From Pseudoalteromonas sp. XMcav2-N (GTDB taxonomy: Bacteria; Pseudomonadota; Gammaproteobacteria; Enterobacterales; Alteromonadaceae): a stretch of DNA of 64,000 bases. The stretch is from positions 62,001 through 126,000 of the forward strand of contig NZ_JAMXSF010000003.1 in NCBI RefSeq assembly GCF_024124545.1, read 5' to 3'. Every line of letters starts with the position of its first letter. The first letter of the stretch is position 1. Below, piece after piece: positions 9,224 through 19,916 of the stretch. The position numbers and the translations under genes were made by a program. Under the pieces are notes generated by a model, which saw only the letters and a list, made by a program, of their open reading frames with translations, made no database searches and was not told the origin of the DNA.

Positions 9224-10114
9224 TTAATCCCGGTAGATTTTGCAAAGATCCTGATAATGGTCGATGCGACGATCTCTCAGGTAAGGCCAGATGCGTCGTA
9301 CCGATTCACTACGACTCTGGTCCAGCTCAACGACTAATAGTTGCTCTTCAGTCTCACTGGCGTGTGCCAGCAGTTCACCCTGAGGTCCGGCGACAAAGGA
9401 GTTACCCCAGAACTCGATCCCTTCGCTTTGGGCGCTGGGGTCGGTTTCATGACCGACACGGTTGACACTCAACACTGGCAGGCCGTTAGATACGGCGTGG
9501 GCGCGCTGAGCGATCATCCAGGCATCGCGTTGACGAATTTGCTCGTCTTTATCATCGCGCGGATCCCAGCCAATGGCGGTGGGGTAGATCAACATGTCAG
9601 CACCGGCCATCGCCATTAAGCGTGCGCCTTCGGGGAACCATTGATCCCAGCATACCAGTACACCCAGCTTACCGACTGACGTTTGAATTGGGGTAAAGCC
9701 CATATCGCCTGGTGTAAAGTAGAACTTTTCATAAAAACCCGGATCGTCAGGAATGTGCATTTTACGATATTTACCTGCAATGCTGCCGTCGGCTTCAAAC
9801 ACTACTGCGGTATTGTGATACAAGCCGGTTGCGCGCTTTTCAAAAAGCGACGCTACGATCACCAGGTTCAGCTCTTTGGCAAGCTGGCAAAATAGCGCTG
9901 TGCTTGGGCCTGGAATGGTTTCTGCCAGATCAAACAAATCGGTGTCTTCGGTCTGGCAAAAATACAAGCTGCGATGCAGCTCCTGCAATACCACGAGTTT
10001 AGCCCCCTGGGCCGCCGCATCGCGGATCCCGGCAATGGATTTATCCAGGTTGTTTTGTAAATCATCACTATTGCTGTGCTGAACCAGTGCGACTTTTAAC
10101 GTGTTGTTGCTCAT
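9224..10114 (-). CDS. aguB: N-carbamoylputrescine amidase
   Basis: A 296-residue nitrilase-superfamily hydrolase that cleaves N-carbamoylputrescine to putrescine, CO2 and ammonia. The catalytic triad is visible: E45 (in QELHRSLYF), K118 (YRKMHIPDDP) and C155 (LVCWDQWFPE). Those three motif contexts are characteristic of the AguB/plant CPA group rather than of general nitrilases. It follows aguA by six bases, forming the two-step agmatine-to-putrescine operon. Confidence 0.95.
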   Translation of the reverse strand: MSNNTLKVALVQHSNSDDLQNNLDKSIAGIRDAAAQGAKLVVLQELHRSLYFCQTEDTDLFDLAETIPGPSTALFCQLAKELNLVIVASLFEKRATGLYHNTAVVFEADGSIAGKYRKMHIPDDPGFYEKFYFTPGDMGFTPIQTSVGKLGVLVCWDQWFPEGARLMAMAGADMLIYPTAIGWDPRDDKDEQIRQRDAWMIAQRAHAVSNGLPVLSVNRVGHETDPSAQSEGIEFWGNSFVAGPQGELLAHASETEEQLLVVELDQSRSESVRRIWPYLRDRRIDHYQDLCKIYRD

Positions 10115-10120
10115 TAAAAT

Positions 10121-11164
10121 TTAGTCCTGTTTTAAAAATCCGGCGGGTAGCTGCATTGTAATGCAGTGCAGGCTGCCAAACTGATGAATAATAGGTAGAC
10201 AGTCAATGCCAATCACGGTGCGCTCAGGGTGAGCGCTTTGTAATTGGGTCAGCGCTTGCGCGTCGTTGTTATCACCGTATAGCGGCATTAAAACGGTGTC
10301 ATTGATGATCAGATAATTTGCATAGGTGGCAGGTATTCGGTCGCCTTCATCGTTAAAGACCGCTTTGGGCCAGGGCAGGGCAACCAGATTATAAGGTTTC
10401 CCTTGTGGTGTGCGGAACGACTTAAGCTGCGATTCCATGGCGCTCAGAGCAGCAAAATGCTCGTCTTGCGGGTCATCACAACGAACATACACCAGAGTAT
10501 CATTGGGTGCAAAGCGCACTAGTGTATCTATATGGCTGTCTGTATCATCACCTGCCAAATAACCGTGGTCGACCCATAGAAACTGTCTTGCGCCCAGTGT
10601 TTTACTTAACTCCTGCTCTAGCTCGGTTCTGCTCAGATGCGGATTACGGTTTGGATTGAGCAAACACTCTGTGGTGGTTAACAGAGTACCTGCTTCGTCA
10701 ATTTCAATACCACCGCCTTCTAGTACCAGCTCGATGCGCTCATAGTGATTTGCAGGGTCGATGATTTGAGCCTGAAGTTGCGCGTTAATCTGATTATCGA
10801 GCTCGGCGGCAAACTTATTGCCCCAGCCATTGAAGGTGAAGTCTTTTACAGACAACTGACCCGATGCGTCACGCGCAGTAAGCGGACCATGATCGCGGGC
10901 CCAGGTATCGTTGCAGGGCGCATCAACAAACACAATTTGCGTTATATCGACGTCTGCGGCGATAAGTTTACGGTTAATGTGTGCTTTTAGCTCAGTACTG
11001 TGTGCCACAATAACCACTTTCTCAACTTGAGAGATCTGCTGACACAAAGCGATATAAACGGGTTCAACCTGGGGTAAAATATCTGCCCAGTCGGTATCCT
11101 GATGTGGCCAGGTGAGCATCACCGCATCTTGCGGAGCCCACTCGGGTAAAAGTGTAAAACTCAT
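10121..11164 (-). CDS. aguA: Agmatine deiminase
   Basis: A 347-residue member of the peptidylarginine-deiminase fold that converts agmatine to N-carbamoylputrescine and ammonia. Recognisable motifs: WPHQDTDW near the start, the NDTWARDHGP active-site loop, LEGGGIEIDEAGTLLTT, the DHGYLAGDDTDSHIDT histidine/aspartate segment, and the catalytic cysteine in GSLHCITMQ near the C-terminus. I use the ATG at 11164; an in-frame TTG lies five codons upstream. Paired with aguB in an operon, giving putrescine synthesis from arginine-derived agmatine. Confidence 0.95.
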   Translation of the reverse strand: MSFTLLPEWAPQDAVMLTWPHQDTDWADILPQVEPVYIALCQQISQVEKVVIVAHSTELKAHINRKLIAADVDITQIVFVDAPCNDTWARDHGPLTARDASGQLSVKDFTFNGWGNKFAAELDNQINAQLQAQIIDPANHYERIELVLEGGGIEIDEAGTLLTTTECLLNPNRNPHLSRTELEQELSKTLGARQFLWVDHGYLAGDDTDSHIDTLVRFAPNDTLVYVRCDDPQDEHFAALSAMESQLKSFRTPQGKPYNLVALPWPKAVFNDEGDRIPATYANYLIINDTVLMPLYGDNNDAQALTQLQSAHPERTVIGIDCLPIIHQFGSLHCITMQLPAGFLKQD

Positions 11165-11218
11165 GGTGTTATCAATCAAAAATAGTAGACGACTAGTTTA
11201 GCACTGACAGCTTGGCTG

Positions 11219-11848
11219 TCAGCTATTTTGTTCGTTTTCGTCAGGCGACTGACGTTTTTTTAGCTGCCGGGTTTGAGCATGTAAACTGGCACGGACCAGT
11301 AGCTCTTGATCATTATCGCGGATCTGGGTAAAAGCCAGGGTATAGCGAAAGCCCGAGTCCACAGCTTCTTTGTCTATGACCTGCGCATAACAAAAGATAG
11401 CGCTGGCTTCGTGTTGCAGGAATACCTTGGTCCTGAAGTCCTGGCCAACATCATAGTCCTGTTCAAGCGTTGCAGTAATACCACCGCCGCCGTAACTATC
11501 GCATCTCAGCAATTCATCTTCAGGTTGTTCCGTGGCCAGGATATGGCTCATGATCAAATCGATTTTTCGTGACTGGGCCTGTAGATAGGCGGCGAGATCA
11601 CTGGCCACATCGCCAAGGTTACGCAATGGCCTTAGCGCATTTAAATCTAGCTCATTGATTTCATTTGCCAGCCTGAACAAAGGAGGAATGGCAGCTTCAA
11701 GCTGTGCCTGGCTCTTTGGTACCATGTTGGCATCTACCGGGTACAAATTGATTTGGTTTGATTCGGCAATCTGAAAATATTGCTCGAAAGTCTCTTTTAG
11801 GTCACTATGCATATGCCGAAATGATATTGATACTGTCTTTATATCCAT
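11219..11848 (-). CDS. PilZ-domain-like protein
   Basis: A 209-residue cytoplasmic protein. The N-terminal half is helical. The C-terminal half has LRCDSYGGGGITATL followed by DVGQDFRTKVFL and a late beta strand, resembling the second conserved box (D/N-x-S-x-x-G) and barrel of a PilZ c-di-GMP-binding domain. I do not see the usual RxxxR box immediately before it, so c-di-GMP binding is doubtful. The annotated ATG has no Shine-Dalgarno sequence because a 12-bp hairpin abuts it; an alternative ATG lies at 11812. The neighbours are a chemoreceptor and an HDOD protein. Confidence 0.6.
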   Translation of the reverse strand: MDIKTVSISFRHMHSDLKETFEQYFQIAESNQINLYPVDANMVPKSQAQLEAAIPPLFRLANEINELDLNALRPLRNLGDVASDLAAYLQAQSRKIDLIMSHILATEQPEDELLRCDSYGGGGITATLEQDYDVGQDFRTKVFLQHEASAIFCYAQVIDKEAVDSGFRYTLAFTQIRDNDQELLVRASLHAQTRQLKKRQSPDENEQNS

Positions 11849-11881
11849 ATACTAGCGAGTTTTAACCGTACTCGCTAGTAT
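11849..11881 (-). other. 12-bp perfect hairpin abutting a start codon
   Basis: ATACTAGCGAGT (11849-11860) pairs perfectly with ACTCGCTAGTAT (11870-11881) around a nine-base loop. On the minus strand it lies after the chemoreceptor stop codon and ends exactly at the ATG of the PilZ-like gene. It has no T-run, so it may be an operon-internal structure controlling translation, or a weak terminator. Confidence 0.6.
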
Positions 11882-11896
11882 TATGCTGTTTCAGAA

Positions 11897-13771
11897 TTAG
11901 ACCCTGAATTGTTCTAACATATTTTCCTGCTTGGCAATTTTCTCTACCTGAGACTGCATGGTGTGATCAACGGCTTTGGCTTCGTCAAAGACAGTGTCTG
12001 ACAAGTTGCGAATTTGCGAGGCGTTATTATTCACTTCCTCTACCACATGTTTTTGTTCACTGATCATATCCGCAATACTGACGTTTAAATCCACAATACT
12101 GGCGATAGACTGACGGATAGACTCCAGCGCGTCTCGGGTATCGTTGGCTTTGCTGACCGACTTCTCTACTATGGTCTGACTCTGGTTCATCACTCCAACT
12201 GCGCTTTGTGCGCCGCTTTGCAATTGGTCAATCATGGCTTTTATTTCTGTGGTGGCTTCCTGAGTACGCTGTGCCAGGGTTCTGACCTCATCTGCCACAA
12301 CAGCAAAGCCACGACCCGACTCGCCAGCACGCGCTGCCTCAATGGCAGCGTTGAGTGCCAGCAGGTTGGTTTGTTCAGCAATGCCATTGATGACGGATAA
12401 GATCTGCTCTATGCCAGACGAAGAGACTTCCAGCTCTGCCACAACGTCAACCGCACGTTTAATTTGCACCGACAGCTCGGTGATTGCATCAGTGGACTCA
12501 GCAACTATGGTTTCGCCGTTACTGGCAAGGTTGTCGGTGTTCTGTATGGCATCTGCAGCCTGTTGAGCGGTATCCGCTACTTGCTGTTCCGTACTTGACA
12601 TATTACCTGTTGCGGTGGCCAGGGTATTAAGTGCATTAAGCTGCTCTTCGATAGCCATGGTTGCCTGGTTTGCACCTGTTGAAGTCTGGCGGGCATCTTC
12701 TAGTACTTCGTGACCAAGTTGTTGTATATCCGCAATCAGATTTTGCAGACGAGAGGTAAAGCGATTGAAATTCTCTGCCAGTGAGGCGAATTCAGGCTCA
12801 TTAGAAGCCTCTAAACGCACAGTCAGGTCTGCGTGACCTTGCGCAATATTCGCCATGGCGACATTGATGTCTTCAAGCGGTTTTAGTAGCAAGTTTATGA
12901 CCAAAGAAAGTACGACTACAGCGGCTATTACGGCGATAATTGAGAATAAAGTGGCGTCTTGTGCCATGGTATCAACTGCACTAAATACTTTGTCTTTCTC
13001 AAGTGCCACACCAACGTACCAGTCCAGCCCTTCCACATCTTTAAAGGTGACCAGATAGGTGCGGTTGTTCATTTCAACTTCCTGCACTATTTGTGATACC
13101 TGAGTACGGCCCAAAAACTCGCTAGCTTGTTGGCCATTAAGCTCTGTATTGGGGTGAGAGATAATAGTGCCATCTTTACTGACCATAAAGGCAAAGCCTG
13201 AGTCGAATAATGCGAAAGAATTGATCATGTTACCGAGCTTGGCCAGACTGACGTCAAAAAAGATAGCGCCATGGAAACGGCCCCCTTTTTTCACAGGCGT
13301 ACCCACGGACACCACAATTTCTTTGGTGACCGAATCGGCGTATGGGGCTGTGACTATCAGCTGGTTTGCTTGTTTTGCGCCGGCGAACCAGGGTCGTACC
13401 CGCGGATCCCAGGTAGGGCCTGGATCCCAACCCGGATCACTGGCTACATAGTTGCCGGTTGCGTCTTCGCCATAGCCTATCAGTAAAAAGGTCTCTTTCA
13501 GCTTTGGCTGTGAAATCAGTGGCAGAGCATCTTGCAGCGTGTCGCTTTGCTCTACCAGGCCGGTGGTCAGAACTGCCAAATCAATGGCACCCTGCATTTG
13601 CGAGGTCACCGTATTGCTGATCCCCTGAATGATTTCTCCCACACTATCATTGACTTGTTGTTGTAAATTATCTTTCAGCAAAAAATACTGTTTGAGTGAT
13701 AGTAGTAACAAGGCCAGAAAGAGCACTGAGGCTGAAACGGCAATTACCTTAAATTTGAACTTCACAGGCAT
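11897..13771 (-). CDS. Methyl-accepting chemotaxis protein with dCache sensor
   Basis: A 624-residue chemoreceptor. Order: transmembrane segment 1 (about residues 5-28), a periplasmic double-Cache sensor (30-260) with the typical WDPRVRPWF and DVSLAKLG motifs, transmembrane segment 2 (about 268-292), HAMP, and a signalling coiled coil with [20 protein letters not shown] and [15 protein letters not shown]. dCache receptors often bind amino acids or other small carboxylates. I chose the ATG at 13771 because AGGAG precedes it closely and it directly precedes the membrane segment; a longer frame starts at 13807. Confidence 0.95.
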   Translation of the reverse strand: MPVKFKFKVIAVSASVLFLALLLLSLKQYFLLKDNLQQQVNDSVGEIIQGISNTVTSQMQGAIDLAVLTTGLVEQSDTLQDALPLISQPKLKETFLLIGYGEDATGNYVASDPGWDPGPTWDPRVRPWFAGAKQANQLIVTAPYADSVTKEIVVSVGTPVKKGGRFHGAIFFDVSLAKLGNMINSFALFDSGFAFMVSKDGTIISHPNTELNGQQASEFLGRTQVSQIVQEVEMNNRTYLVTFKDVEGLDWYVGVALEKDKVFSAVDTMAQDATLFSIIAVIAAVVVLSLVINLLLKPLEDINVAMANIAQGHADLTVRLEASNEPEFASLAENFNRFTSRLQNLIADIQQLGHEVLEDARQTSTGANQATMAIEEQLNALNTLATATGNMSSTEQQVADTAQQAADAIQNTDNLASNGETIVAESTDAITELSVQIKRAVDVVAELEVSSSGIEQILSVINGIAEQTNLLALNAAIEAARAGESGRGFAVVADEVRTLAQRTQEATTEIKAMIDQLQSGAQSAVGVMNQSQTIVEKSVSKANDTRDALESIRQSIASIVDLNVSIADMISEQKHVVEEVNNNASQIRNLSDTVFDEAKAVDHTMQSQVEKIAKQENMLEQFRV

Positions 13772-13853
13772 ATCTCCTAACTGCTTCCCTCTATAAAGGT
13801 AAATCATTGACGGAAACTTTCAATTATTTAGGTATTTAAATCACCTTGTGAGT

Positions 13854-14681
13854 TTATTCACCCCAGAGTTCATCCAGCTCTTCATCGGATATTTCCAGAT
13901 AATCCATCACATCATCTTTGATCACTTGCCACTCAGGGTTTTGTTCGCTTACGGGGTTGGTAGACAAATACGTTTTGTGACGCGCAACCTTTAAAATAGA
14001 CAGCAAGTCGTTGCCAAGACTATCCAGCTCTCCCGAAGTGAGAATGCCATCGACATCGTGTTGATAATAAATCACATTAATGACTATCTTTGGCAGTCGC
14101 CATTGCTGCGCCAGTAACGCACCTATGGTACCATGGCTGGTATGATATTGTTCGAATTCAAACTGACTTGCTTCGGTCCAGCCATCGGTTTGCGCTTTGT
14201 CTAATACACTCTGATAGTCATCAAAGTGCTGACATAAAATCGGAATGCCAACACCGTGAAACAAACCGAGCATGTAGGCATGATTGGCCAGTGCAGCGCG
14301 GTTTAGTCGGTTGCAGATTAATGAAGCATGCTGTCCTATTTCTGACTGGGTTTCCCAGAAATCACTGAGCGCTGGTGGCAAGTCTACGGATGATTTTAAA
14401 GCGACGGCTTTAACCAGGGGAACAAGCCGTTTCAGACCCAGCATCATAACGGCCTGTTCGATGGAGTCGATTTCGCGTGAGCGCCGAAAGGCAGCAGAGT
14501 TCACTACTTGCAAAATGGCCGCACTGATCGCCACATCGCCTTGTAAAATTTCAGAAATTTTGGTGATGTTGGGCTCGGGAAGTTTAGCTTCTTCTGAAAA
14601 CTGCAACAGTGCCTGAGGGCGCGGAGGAATACTGACCGTTTTTAAAATGAGTTTTTCTTGCTGTGTAAGGGAAATGGCCAT
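13854..14681 (-). CDS. HDOD domain protein
   Basis: A 275-residue protein made almost wholly of an HDOD domain (about residues 15-215). The pattern is clear: SIPPRPQALLQF, ILQGDVAISAAILQVVNSAAFRR, the IEQAVMMLGLKRL helix, and the LGLFHGVGIPIL segment where true HD phosphohydrolases keep H-D. HDOD proteins act in signalling, often with chemotaxis or c-di-GMP circuits, without proven phosphohydrolase activity. An acidic tail (ISDEELDELWGE) ends the protein. It lies just upstream of the chemoreceptor gene on the same strand. Confidence 0.88.
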   Translation of the reverse strand: MAISLTQQEKLILKTVSIPPRPQALLQFSEEAKLPEPNITKISEILQGDVAISAAILQVVNSAAFRRSREIDSIEQAVMMLGLKRLVPLVKAVALKSSVDLPPALSDFWETQSEIGQHASLICNRLNRAALANHAYMLGLFHGVGIPILCQHFDDYQSVLDKAQTDGWTEASQFEFEQYHTSHGTIGALLAQQWRLPKIVINVIYYQHDVDGILTSGELDSLGNDLLSILKVARHKTYLSTNPVSEQNPEWQVIKDDVMDYLEISDEELDELWGE

Positions 14682-14771
14682 GCAACACTACCTGTACGAC
14701 TGACTATTATAAAAAGATAGTCAATAATCTGTGGTGCAGGCAACTCTCTGTTTCGCGAGGGGGCTAAAAGC

Positions 14772-14798
14772 AAAAAGCCCCGCTTCGGCGAGGCTTTT
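14772..14798 (-). terminator. Terminator of ald
   Basis: Stem AAAAGCCNCGC around loop TTCG/CGAA with one mismatch; on the minus strand the hairpin runs into CTTTTTGCTTTT, 20 bases after the ald stop codon. Confidence 0.8.
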
Positions 14799-14817
14799 GA
14801 AACGCTATGCGTATCGA

Positions 14818-15939
14818 TTATACGTTAGCTAGCGCCGAACGTGCGTCAACATATTCCATGTTGAAACCCTCAGCCACTTCTTTACACGTGATCTGACCTT
14901 TCATTACATTCAGACCATTCAGGAAATGCTGATCAGCAAGCAAGGCTTCTTTATAACCCAGGTTTGCAAGCTTGATGATGTAAGGCAGAGTCGCATTGTT
15001 CAGTGCGAATGTAGAAGTACGTGGCACAGCACCTGGCATGTTAGCAACACAGTAGTGAACAACGTCGTCAACAATGTAAGTAGGCTCTGCGTGCGTAGTT
15101 GCTTTAGAAGTAGCAATACAACCACCCTGGTCGATAGCAACGTCAACAATGGCAGCACCTGGCTTCATTGCTTTGATGTGATCCGCAGTAACCAGCTTAG
15201 GTGCAGCGGCACCCGGGATAAGTACACCACCGATAACCAGGTCTGCTTCCAGTACGTGCTTCTCAAGTGCATCAGCAGTTGAGTAGATCACTTTTGCCTG
15301 GCTGCCGAACTGAGCGTTCAGGCTGCGAAGTACGTCGATGTTACGGTCAAGAATAGTAACGTCAGCACCCAGACCAACCGCCATTTGAGCTGCGTTACGG
15401 CCAACCATACCACCACCGATAACAACCACTTTAGCAGGCTCTACGCCTGGTACGCCGCCTAGCAGCATGCCACGACCTTCGCGAGACTTTTCAAGCGCCT
15501 GAGCACCAGCCTGAATAGACATACGGCCAGCTACTTCTGACATAGGTGCAAGCAGAGGCAAGCCGCCACGTGCGTCAGTCACTGTTTCGTATGCAATACA
15601 GATTGCGCCGCTCTTAACCAGGTCTTCTGTCTGAGGCAGATCAGGTGCCAGGTGCAGGTAAGTGAACAGGATTTGATCTTCACGAAGCATCGCGCGCTCA
15701 ACAGCCTGAGGCTCTTTTACTTTCACGATCATGTCTGCTTCTTCAAATACCTGCGCTGCCGTATCACGGATCTTAGCGCCTACCTGAATGTAGTCTTCGT
15801 CAGTGAAACCGATACCGATACCAGCATTTGTTTCTACTATTACCTGGTGGCCGTGATTAATCAGTTCACGAACACTTGCTGGAACCATACCAACACGGTA
15901 CTCGTGGTTTTTTATTTCTTTAGGTACACCAATAATCAT
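14818..15939 (-). CDS. ald: Alanine dehydrogenase
   Basis: A 373-residue NAD-dependent enzyme that interconverts L-alanine with pyruvate and ammonia. The N-terminus MIIGVPKEIKNHEYRVGMVP is diagnostic. The catalytic K75 (in VKVKEP) and H96 (FTYLHLA) are present, and the Rossmann motif VIGGGMVG lies at about 173-180. The ATG at 15939 follows GAGGCG at good spacing and is preferred over an upstream in-frame TTG. It is divergent from an Lrp gene; Lrp-family regulators commonly control ald, and control here is an inference from position. Confidence 0.97.
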   Translation of the reverse strand: MIIGVPKEIKNHEYRVGMVPASVRELINHGHQVIVETNAGIGIGFTDEDYIQVGAKIRDTAAQVFEEADMIVKVKEPQAVERAMLREDQILFTYLHLAPDLPQTEDLVKSGAICIAYETVTDARGGLPLLAPMSEVAGRMSIQAGAQALEKSREGRGMLLGGVPGVEPAKVVVIGGGMVGRNAAQMAVGLGADVTILDRNIDVLRSLNAQFGSQAKVIYSTADALEKHVLEADLVIGGVLIPGAAAPKLVTADHIKAMKPGAAIVDVAIDQGGCIATSKATTHAEPTYIVDDVVHYCVANMPGAVPRTSTFALNNATLPYIIKLANLGYKEALLADQHFLNGLNVMKGQITCKEVAEGFNMEYVDARSALANV

Positions 15940-16078
15940 AACAATTCGCCTCAATTAAGAACGGGGTAAAAATTTTCGACCATTATAGATATGGTTTGCT
16001 AGTATGTCCTACCTTTTTTGGTATACTTGATAGTCATTAACACTGCATTAAGTAAATATTCAGGATAAAAAACTGATC
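15940..16078. promoter_or_regulatory. Divergent ald/lrp control region
   Basis: This 139-base AT-rich gap separates ald (minus) from lrp (plus) and must hold both promoters. A TATACT hexamer near 16021 could be the lrp -10. Lrp sites are AT-rich and degenerate, so autoregulation and control of ald are plausible from layout but no site is assigned. Confidence 0.4.
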
Positions 16079-16558
16079 ATGCATACTCAGTTAGATAGAA
16101 CCGATAGAAAGATTTTAGTTGAACTGCAAAAAGACGGACGAATTTCTAATGTAGAATTGGCCAGAAGGATTGGGCTAAGTGCAACACCTTGCCTGGAGCG
16201 GGTCAAAAAGCTTGAGCGTGAAGGTTATATAAAAGGTTATAAGGCGGTTGTGGACCCGGTCAAACTAGGTCAGGGTTTGTTGGTCTTTGTCGAAGTCACA
16301 GTCAATAAAAATTCGCCTGACGTATTCGACCGGTTCAATCAGGCGGTAAAGCAGCATGACGAGATTATTGAATGTCACCTGGTATCCGGTAACTTCGACT
16401 ATCTGTTAAAAACCCGGGTAACGGATATGTCTGAGTATCGTGGCGTGCTGGGTGAGATACTATTGAAACTGCCTAGTATCAGCGAAAGCCGTACCTATGT
16501 TGTTATGGAAGAAGTAAAAGGGGAGCAAGGCGAAGTGATAAAACCTTGTGCACCCTAA
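16079..16558 (+). CDS. lrp: Leucine-responsive regulatory protein Lrp
   Basis: A 159-residue global regulator very close to enterobacterial Lrp. The AsnC-type helix-turn-helix is LARRIGLSATPCLERVKKLE, followed by the RAM effector-binding domain with LLVFVEVTVN, ECHLVSGNFDYLLKTRV and RTYVVMEEVK. It should bind DNA as a wrapped octamer and respond to leucine or alanine. Its place directly before ftsK is the same as in Escherichia coli. Confidence 0.96.
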   Translation: MHTQLDRTDRKILVELQKDGRISNVELARRIGLSATPCLERVKKLEREGYIKGYKAVVDPVKLGQGLLVFVEVTVNKNSPDVFDRFNQAVKQHDEIIECHLVSGNFDYLLKTRVTDMSEYRGVLGEILLKLPSISESRTYVVMEEVKGEQGEVIKPCAP

Positions 16559-16626
16559 GGAAATTCTTGCTAAGGTGTGCAAAAAGTCATGTTAGAATTA
16601 ACTAAACAGTATTTAGGTATTACACA

Positions 16627-19263
16627 ATGCGCTTAAATGGTATTCAGCGCCTGCTGGAGACTGGCCTGATCATCAGTACGGCGGCGGCAATTTTTACGCT
16701 GTGCGCACTCTTCAGCTTTGATCCGGCCGATCCCGCCTGGACTCAAACGGGCGAATTTATCAAGGTCAATAACATCACTGGCGCTGCCGGTGCCTGGGTT
16801 GCCGATATTCTGCTGCTCAGTTTTGGTTGGTTGGCCTTTCTGGTGCCGGCTTTTATTCAGCTATTCGGCTACTTGTTGTTTAAAAAACCACACAAATTAC
16901 TGCAGCTCGATTACACCACGTTGGGGTTAAGGCTCATTGGCGGTACCTTGTTTATCACCTCTGCCAGCGCTATCTGCAGTATTAACTTTGATGATATTTA
17001 TAATTTTTCTTCCGGTGGGGTAGTGGGGGACGTGGTCGCCAGTGCCATGATGCCTGCGTTCAACTTTACCGGTACCACCATCTTATTACTGTGTTTTTTC
17101 TTTGCCGGTTTAACCTTACTCACGGGTGTCTCCTGGGTTGAGTGCGTTGACTACATTGGCGAAAAGGTAGTGGCTTTTTGTAAGTGGTGTTTTGCAAAGA
17201 TTAAACATCGTGCAGAACACATGCCTGTTACAACACCTACACCAGACAATGTAAATTTAGATAGTGAGGCGCCGAGGCCTGAACCTGCCCTGATAAACAA
17301 CATGGATAGAGAGTCCGGGCCTGATAGTGAACTCAATGTTGATGTATCTGCAGAAAATGAGTTGGATACGTCAACCGAAGCAGAGCAGCCAGAATCAGAA
17401 GAAACTAAACCGAAGAAGCTTAAAGACAGATTGTTTGGCCCCAAAGCCGAGCCAGTCACAGAGCCAGTTCCGGACAGGGTGCCGGAAACAGATAAACGCT
17501 CTGGTGACGACATCGCTGTAGCACCAAGTGTATTTGATGAACTCGATGATATTCTTGAGCAGGAAATTAATTTTTCAGCAGTTGACGACGAAGCATTTGA
17601 TACGGTCGCTGCACTTAATGCGCTAGACGACACGCCTGCGCCTGTAGAGACCAAGGTCGTTTCGCCAGCCAGACCATTGAAGCCCAAGGAAAAACCGACT
17701 TCTGGTTATCAGCCGCCACCAAGCGCTAAAGAGCAGTTTGAGGCTTTATTGGAAGCTGAGCCGCCGAAAGATCCGTTGCCCTCGCTTGACCTGCTGGACA
17801 GACCCGATAAGGCGAAGAACCCGATATCCGAAGAGGAATTGGAAGCCGTATCTCGTCTTGTAGAAGCAAAGTTACTGGATTTCAATATTCAGGCCAAGGT
17901 CATGGGGGTTTATCCTGGCCCTGTTGTTACTCGTTTTGAGCTGGATCTGGCACCCGGGATAAAAGTAGCGAAAATTACGGGTCTGGCAAAAGATTTGGCA
18001 CGTTCGTTGTCTGCGGTTAGCGTTCGAGTCGTCGAAGTGATCCCGGGTAAGACTTATGTGGGCTTGGAGCTACCTAATAAAAACCGTGAAATAGTGCGTC
18101 TTTCTGAGGTTATAAACGCGCCTAAATTTGAGCAAAATCCCTCGCCACTGACTATGGTACTGGGTAAAGACATTGCAGGTCAGCCTGTGGTGGCCGACTT
18201 GGCCAAAATGCCGCACTTGCTGGTGGCAGGTACAACCGGTTCAGGTAAGTCAGTGGGCGTTAATGTCATGATATTAAGCTTGCTATACAAATCGCCACCA
18301 GAAGATGTGCGCATGATTATGATTGACCCGAAAATGCTCGAATTGTCGGTGTATGAAGGCATTCCCCACCTGTTATGTGAGGTAGTCACCGACATGAAAG
18401 AAGCTGCCAATGCGTTGCGCTGGTGTGTGGGTGAAATGGAACGTCGTTATAAGCTGATGTCGGCACTGGGAGTGCGTAATCTCAAAGGCTATAACCAAAA
18501 AATATTGGATGCCAAAGACGCCGGGCACCCCATTATGGATCCGCTGTTTAAAGATACCGATGGCATGGCGGATGAGCCTCAGGAACTCGATAAGCTGCCG
18601 AGTATTGTGGTGGTGATTGACGAATTTGCTGACATGATGATGATTGTGGGCAAAAAGGTGGAAGAGTTAATAGCCCGGATCGCTCAAAAAGCTCGTGCAG
18701 CGGGTATCCATCTGGTACTGGCAACCCAGCGACCTTCTGTCGATGTGATCACGGGTTTGATCAAAGCCAATATCCCAACACGGATGGCATTCCAGGTATC
18801 GAGTAAAATAGACTCACGTACAATTTTGGATCAGCAAGGCGCCGAAAACCTGCTGGGTATGGGTGATATGTTGTATCTGCCACCTGGTACCAGTGTACCA
18901 ATCCGCGTACATGGCGCGTTTGTAGACGACCATGAAGTGCATGCGGTTGTGAGCGACTGGAAAGCACGTGGTAAACCTAACTATATCGAAGACATCTTGT
19001 GTGGTGAGGCCACAGAAGATATTTTACTGCCAGGCGAGACAAGCGAAGGTGAAGATGAAGAATCGGATCCGCTATACGACGAAGCGGTGGGATTTGTGAT
19101 TGAAACAGGCAAGGTATCAGTCTCGAGTGTTCAACGTAAGTTACGTGTAGGCTACAACCGTGCAGCTCGTCTGGTCGAACAAATGGAAATGTCCGGCGTC
19201 GTTAGTGCGCCAGGACACAATGGTGCCAGAGAAGTTCTGGTACCTAAAGGTGGAGCGAATTAA
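16627..19263 (+). CDS. ftsK: DNA translocase FtsK
   Basis: An 878-residue septal DNA pump that helps resolve chromosome dimers. The N-terminus has four membrane segments in the first 180 residues (septum targeting). An acidic, proline-rich linker covers about 195-390. The motor domain carries Walker [14 protein letters not shown] near residue 534 and Walker [13 protein letters not shown] near 660. The C-terminal gamma winged-helix domain, with [20 protein letters not shown], reads KOPS and activates XerD. The linker is short compared with E. coli FtsK. Its stop codon overlaps the lolA start by one base. Confidence 0.97.
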   Translation: MRLNGIQRLLETGLIISTAAAIFTLCALFSFDPADPAWTQTGEFIKVNNITGAAGAWVADILLLSFGWLAFLVPAFIQLFGYLLFKKPHKLLQLDYTTLGLRLIGGTLFITSASAICSINFDDIYNFSSGGVVGDVVASAMMPAFNFTGTTILLLCFFFAGLTLLTGVSWVECVDYIGEKVVAFCKWCFAKIKHRAEHMPVTTPTPDNVNLDSEAPRPEPALINNMDRESGPDSELNVDVSAENELDTSTEAEQPESEETKPKKLKDRLFGPKAEPVTEPVPDRVPETDKRSGDDIAVAPSVFDELDDILEQEINFSAVDDEAFDTVAALNALDDTPAPVETKVVSPARPLKPKEKPTSGYQPPPSAKEQFEALLEAEPPKDPLPSLDLLDRPDKAKNPISEEELEAVSRLVEAKLLDFNIQAKVMGVYPGPVVTRFELDLAPGIKVAKITGLAKDLARSLSAVSVRVVEVIPGKTYVGLELPNKNREIVRLSEVINAPKFEQNPSPLTMVLGKDIAGQPVVADLAKMPHLLVAGTTGSGKSVGVNVMILSLLYKSPPEDVRMIMIDPKMLELSVYEGIPHLLCEVVTDMKEAANALRWCVGEMERRYKLMSALGVRNLKGYNQKILDAKDAGHPIMDPLFKDTDGMADEPQELDKLPSIVVVIDEFADMMMIVGKKVEELIARIAQKARAAGIHLVLATQRPSVDVITGLIKANIPTRMAFQVSSKIDSRTILDQQGAENLLGMGDMLYLPPGTSVPIRVHGAFVDDHEVHAVVSDWKARGKPNYIEDILCGEATEDILLPGETSEGEDEESDPLYDEAVGFVIETGKVSVSSVQRKLRVGYNRAARLVEQMEMSGVVSAPGHNGAREVLVPKGGAN

Positions 19264-19916
19264 TGAAGTTAAAACCACTTATTCTGGCCCTGAGTGTTAT
19301 TGGGGTCATCCCTGTTGCAAGTGCAGCACAAACGAGCGACGCCCAGACCGTCAGCGTTGCGGCGCAGTCGTTAAAACAAAAGCTAAAGGCACTTGAGAGC
19401 TTCCGGGCCAAGTTTGAGCAAAGCGTTATCGATCAGGATGGTCACCTGATCCAGTCAGGTAAAGGTGAAATCGCCTTGCAATATCCAGCAAAAATACGTT
19501 GGCAGCAGGATGAACCTGATGAAACGCTGCTGGTCTCTGATGGGTTAAGAACAGTCTATTTCGACAGCTTTGCAGAGCAGGCCACCATACTCAATACGCT
19601 TGGCCTGATTGATACCACGCCTTTTGTGTTGCTAACAACACAAGACCCTAAACAGTGGCAAAAATACAGTGTGTCGGAGATTTCAGGCGGGTATCGCATC
19701 GAGCCCGTTCAAACGGGTGCCCAGGTGGAGCGTCTGGATGTTTTGTTTGCAGACAACAGTCTTAAGATAGGCCAACTTAACGTGACAGATTCATCTGGCC
19801 AGATCTCTAGCTTTAAGTTCAGTGGTGCGCAAATTAATGTACCAATAGATGCCGGGCAGTTTAAGTTTGTGATCCCAGAAGGGGTGGTCGTCGACGACCA
19901 GACTCAAAGTGACTAA
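19263..19916 (+). CDS. lolA: Outer-membrane lipoprotein carrier LolA
   Basis: A 217-residue periplasmic chaperone that ferries lipoproteins from LolCDE to LolB. The signal peptide ends in VASA. The mature protein has the family patterns [30 protein letters not shown] and [13 protein letters not shown], in which the buried arginine R79-type residue and hydrophobic cavity are conserved. It is translationally coupled to ftsK (TAATG) and overlaps rarA by eight bases. Confidence 0.95.
   Translation: MKLKPLILALSVIGVIPVASAAQTSDAQTVSVAAQSLKQKLKALESFRAKFEQSVIDQDGHLIQSGKGEIALQYPAKIRWQQDEPDETLLVSDGLRTVYFDSFAEQATILNTLGLIDTTPFVLLTTQDPKQWQKYSVSEISGGYRIEPVQTGAQVERLDVLFADNSLKIGQLNVTDSSGQISSFKFSGAQINVPIDAGQFKFVIPEGVVVDDQTQSD

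Noticed and set aside
16021..16078. Assigning a complete lrp promoter
   Set aside because: TATACT fits a -10, but TTGCTA is too far away (about 20 bases) to be a convincing -35.
17151..17687. 178-residue serine-rich minus-strand frame in ftsK
   Set aside because: It is the complement of the acidic FtsK linker; serine-rich antisense frames are expected opposite such regions.
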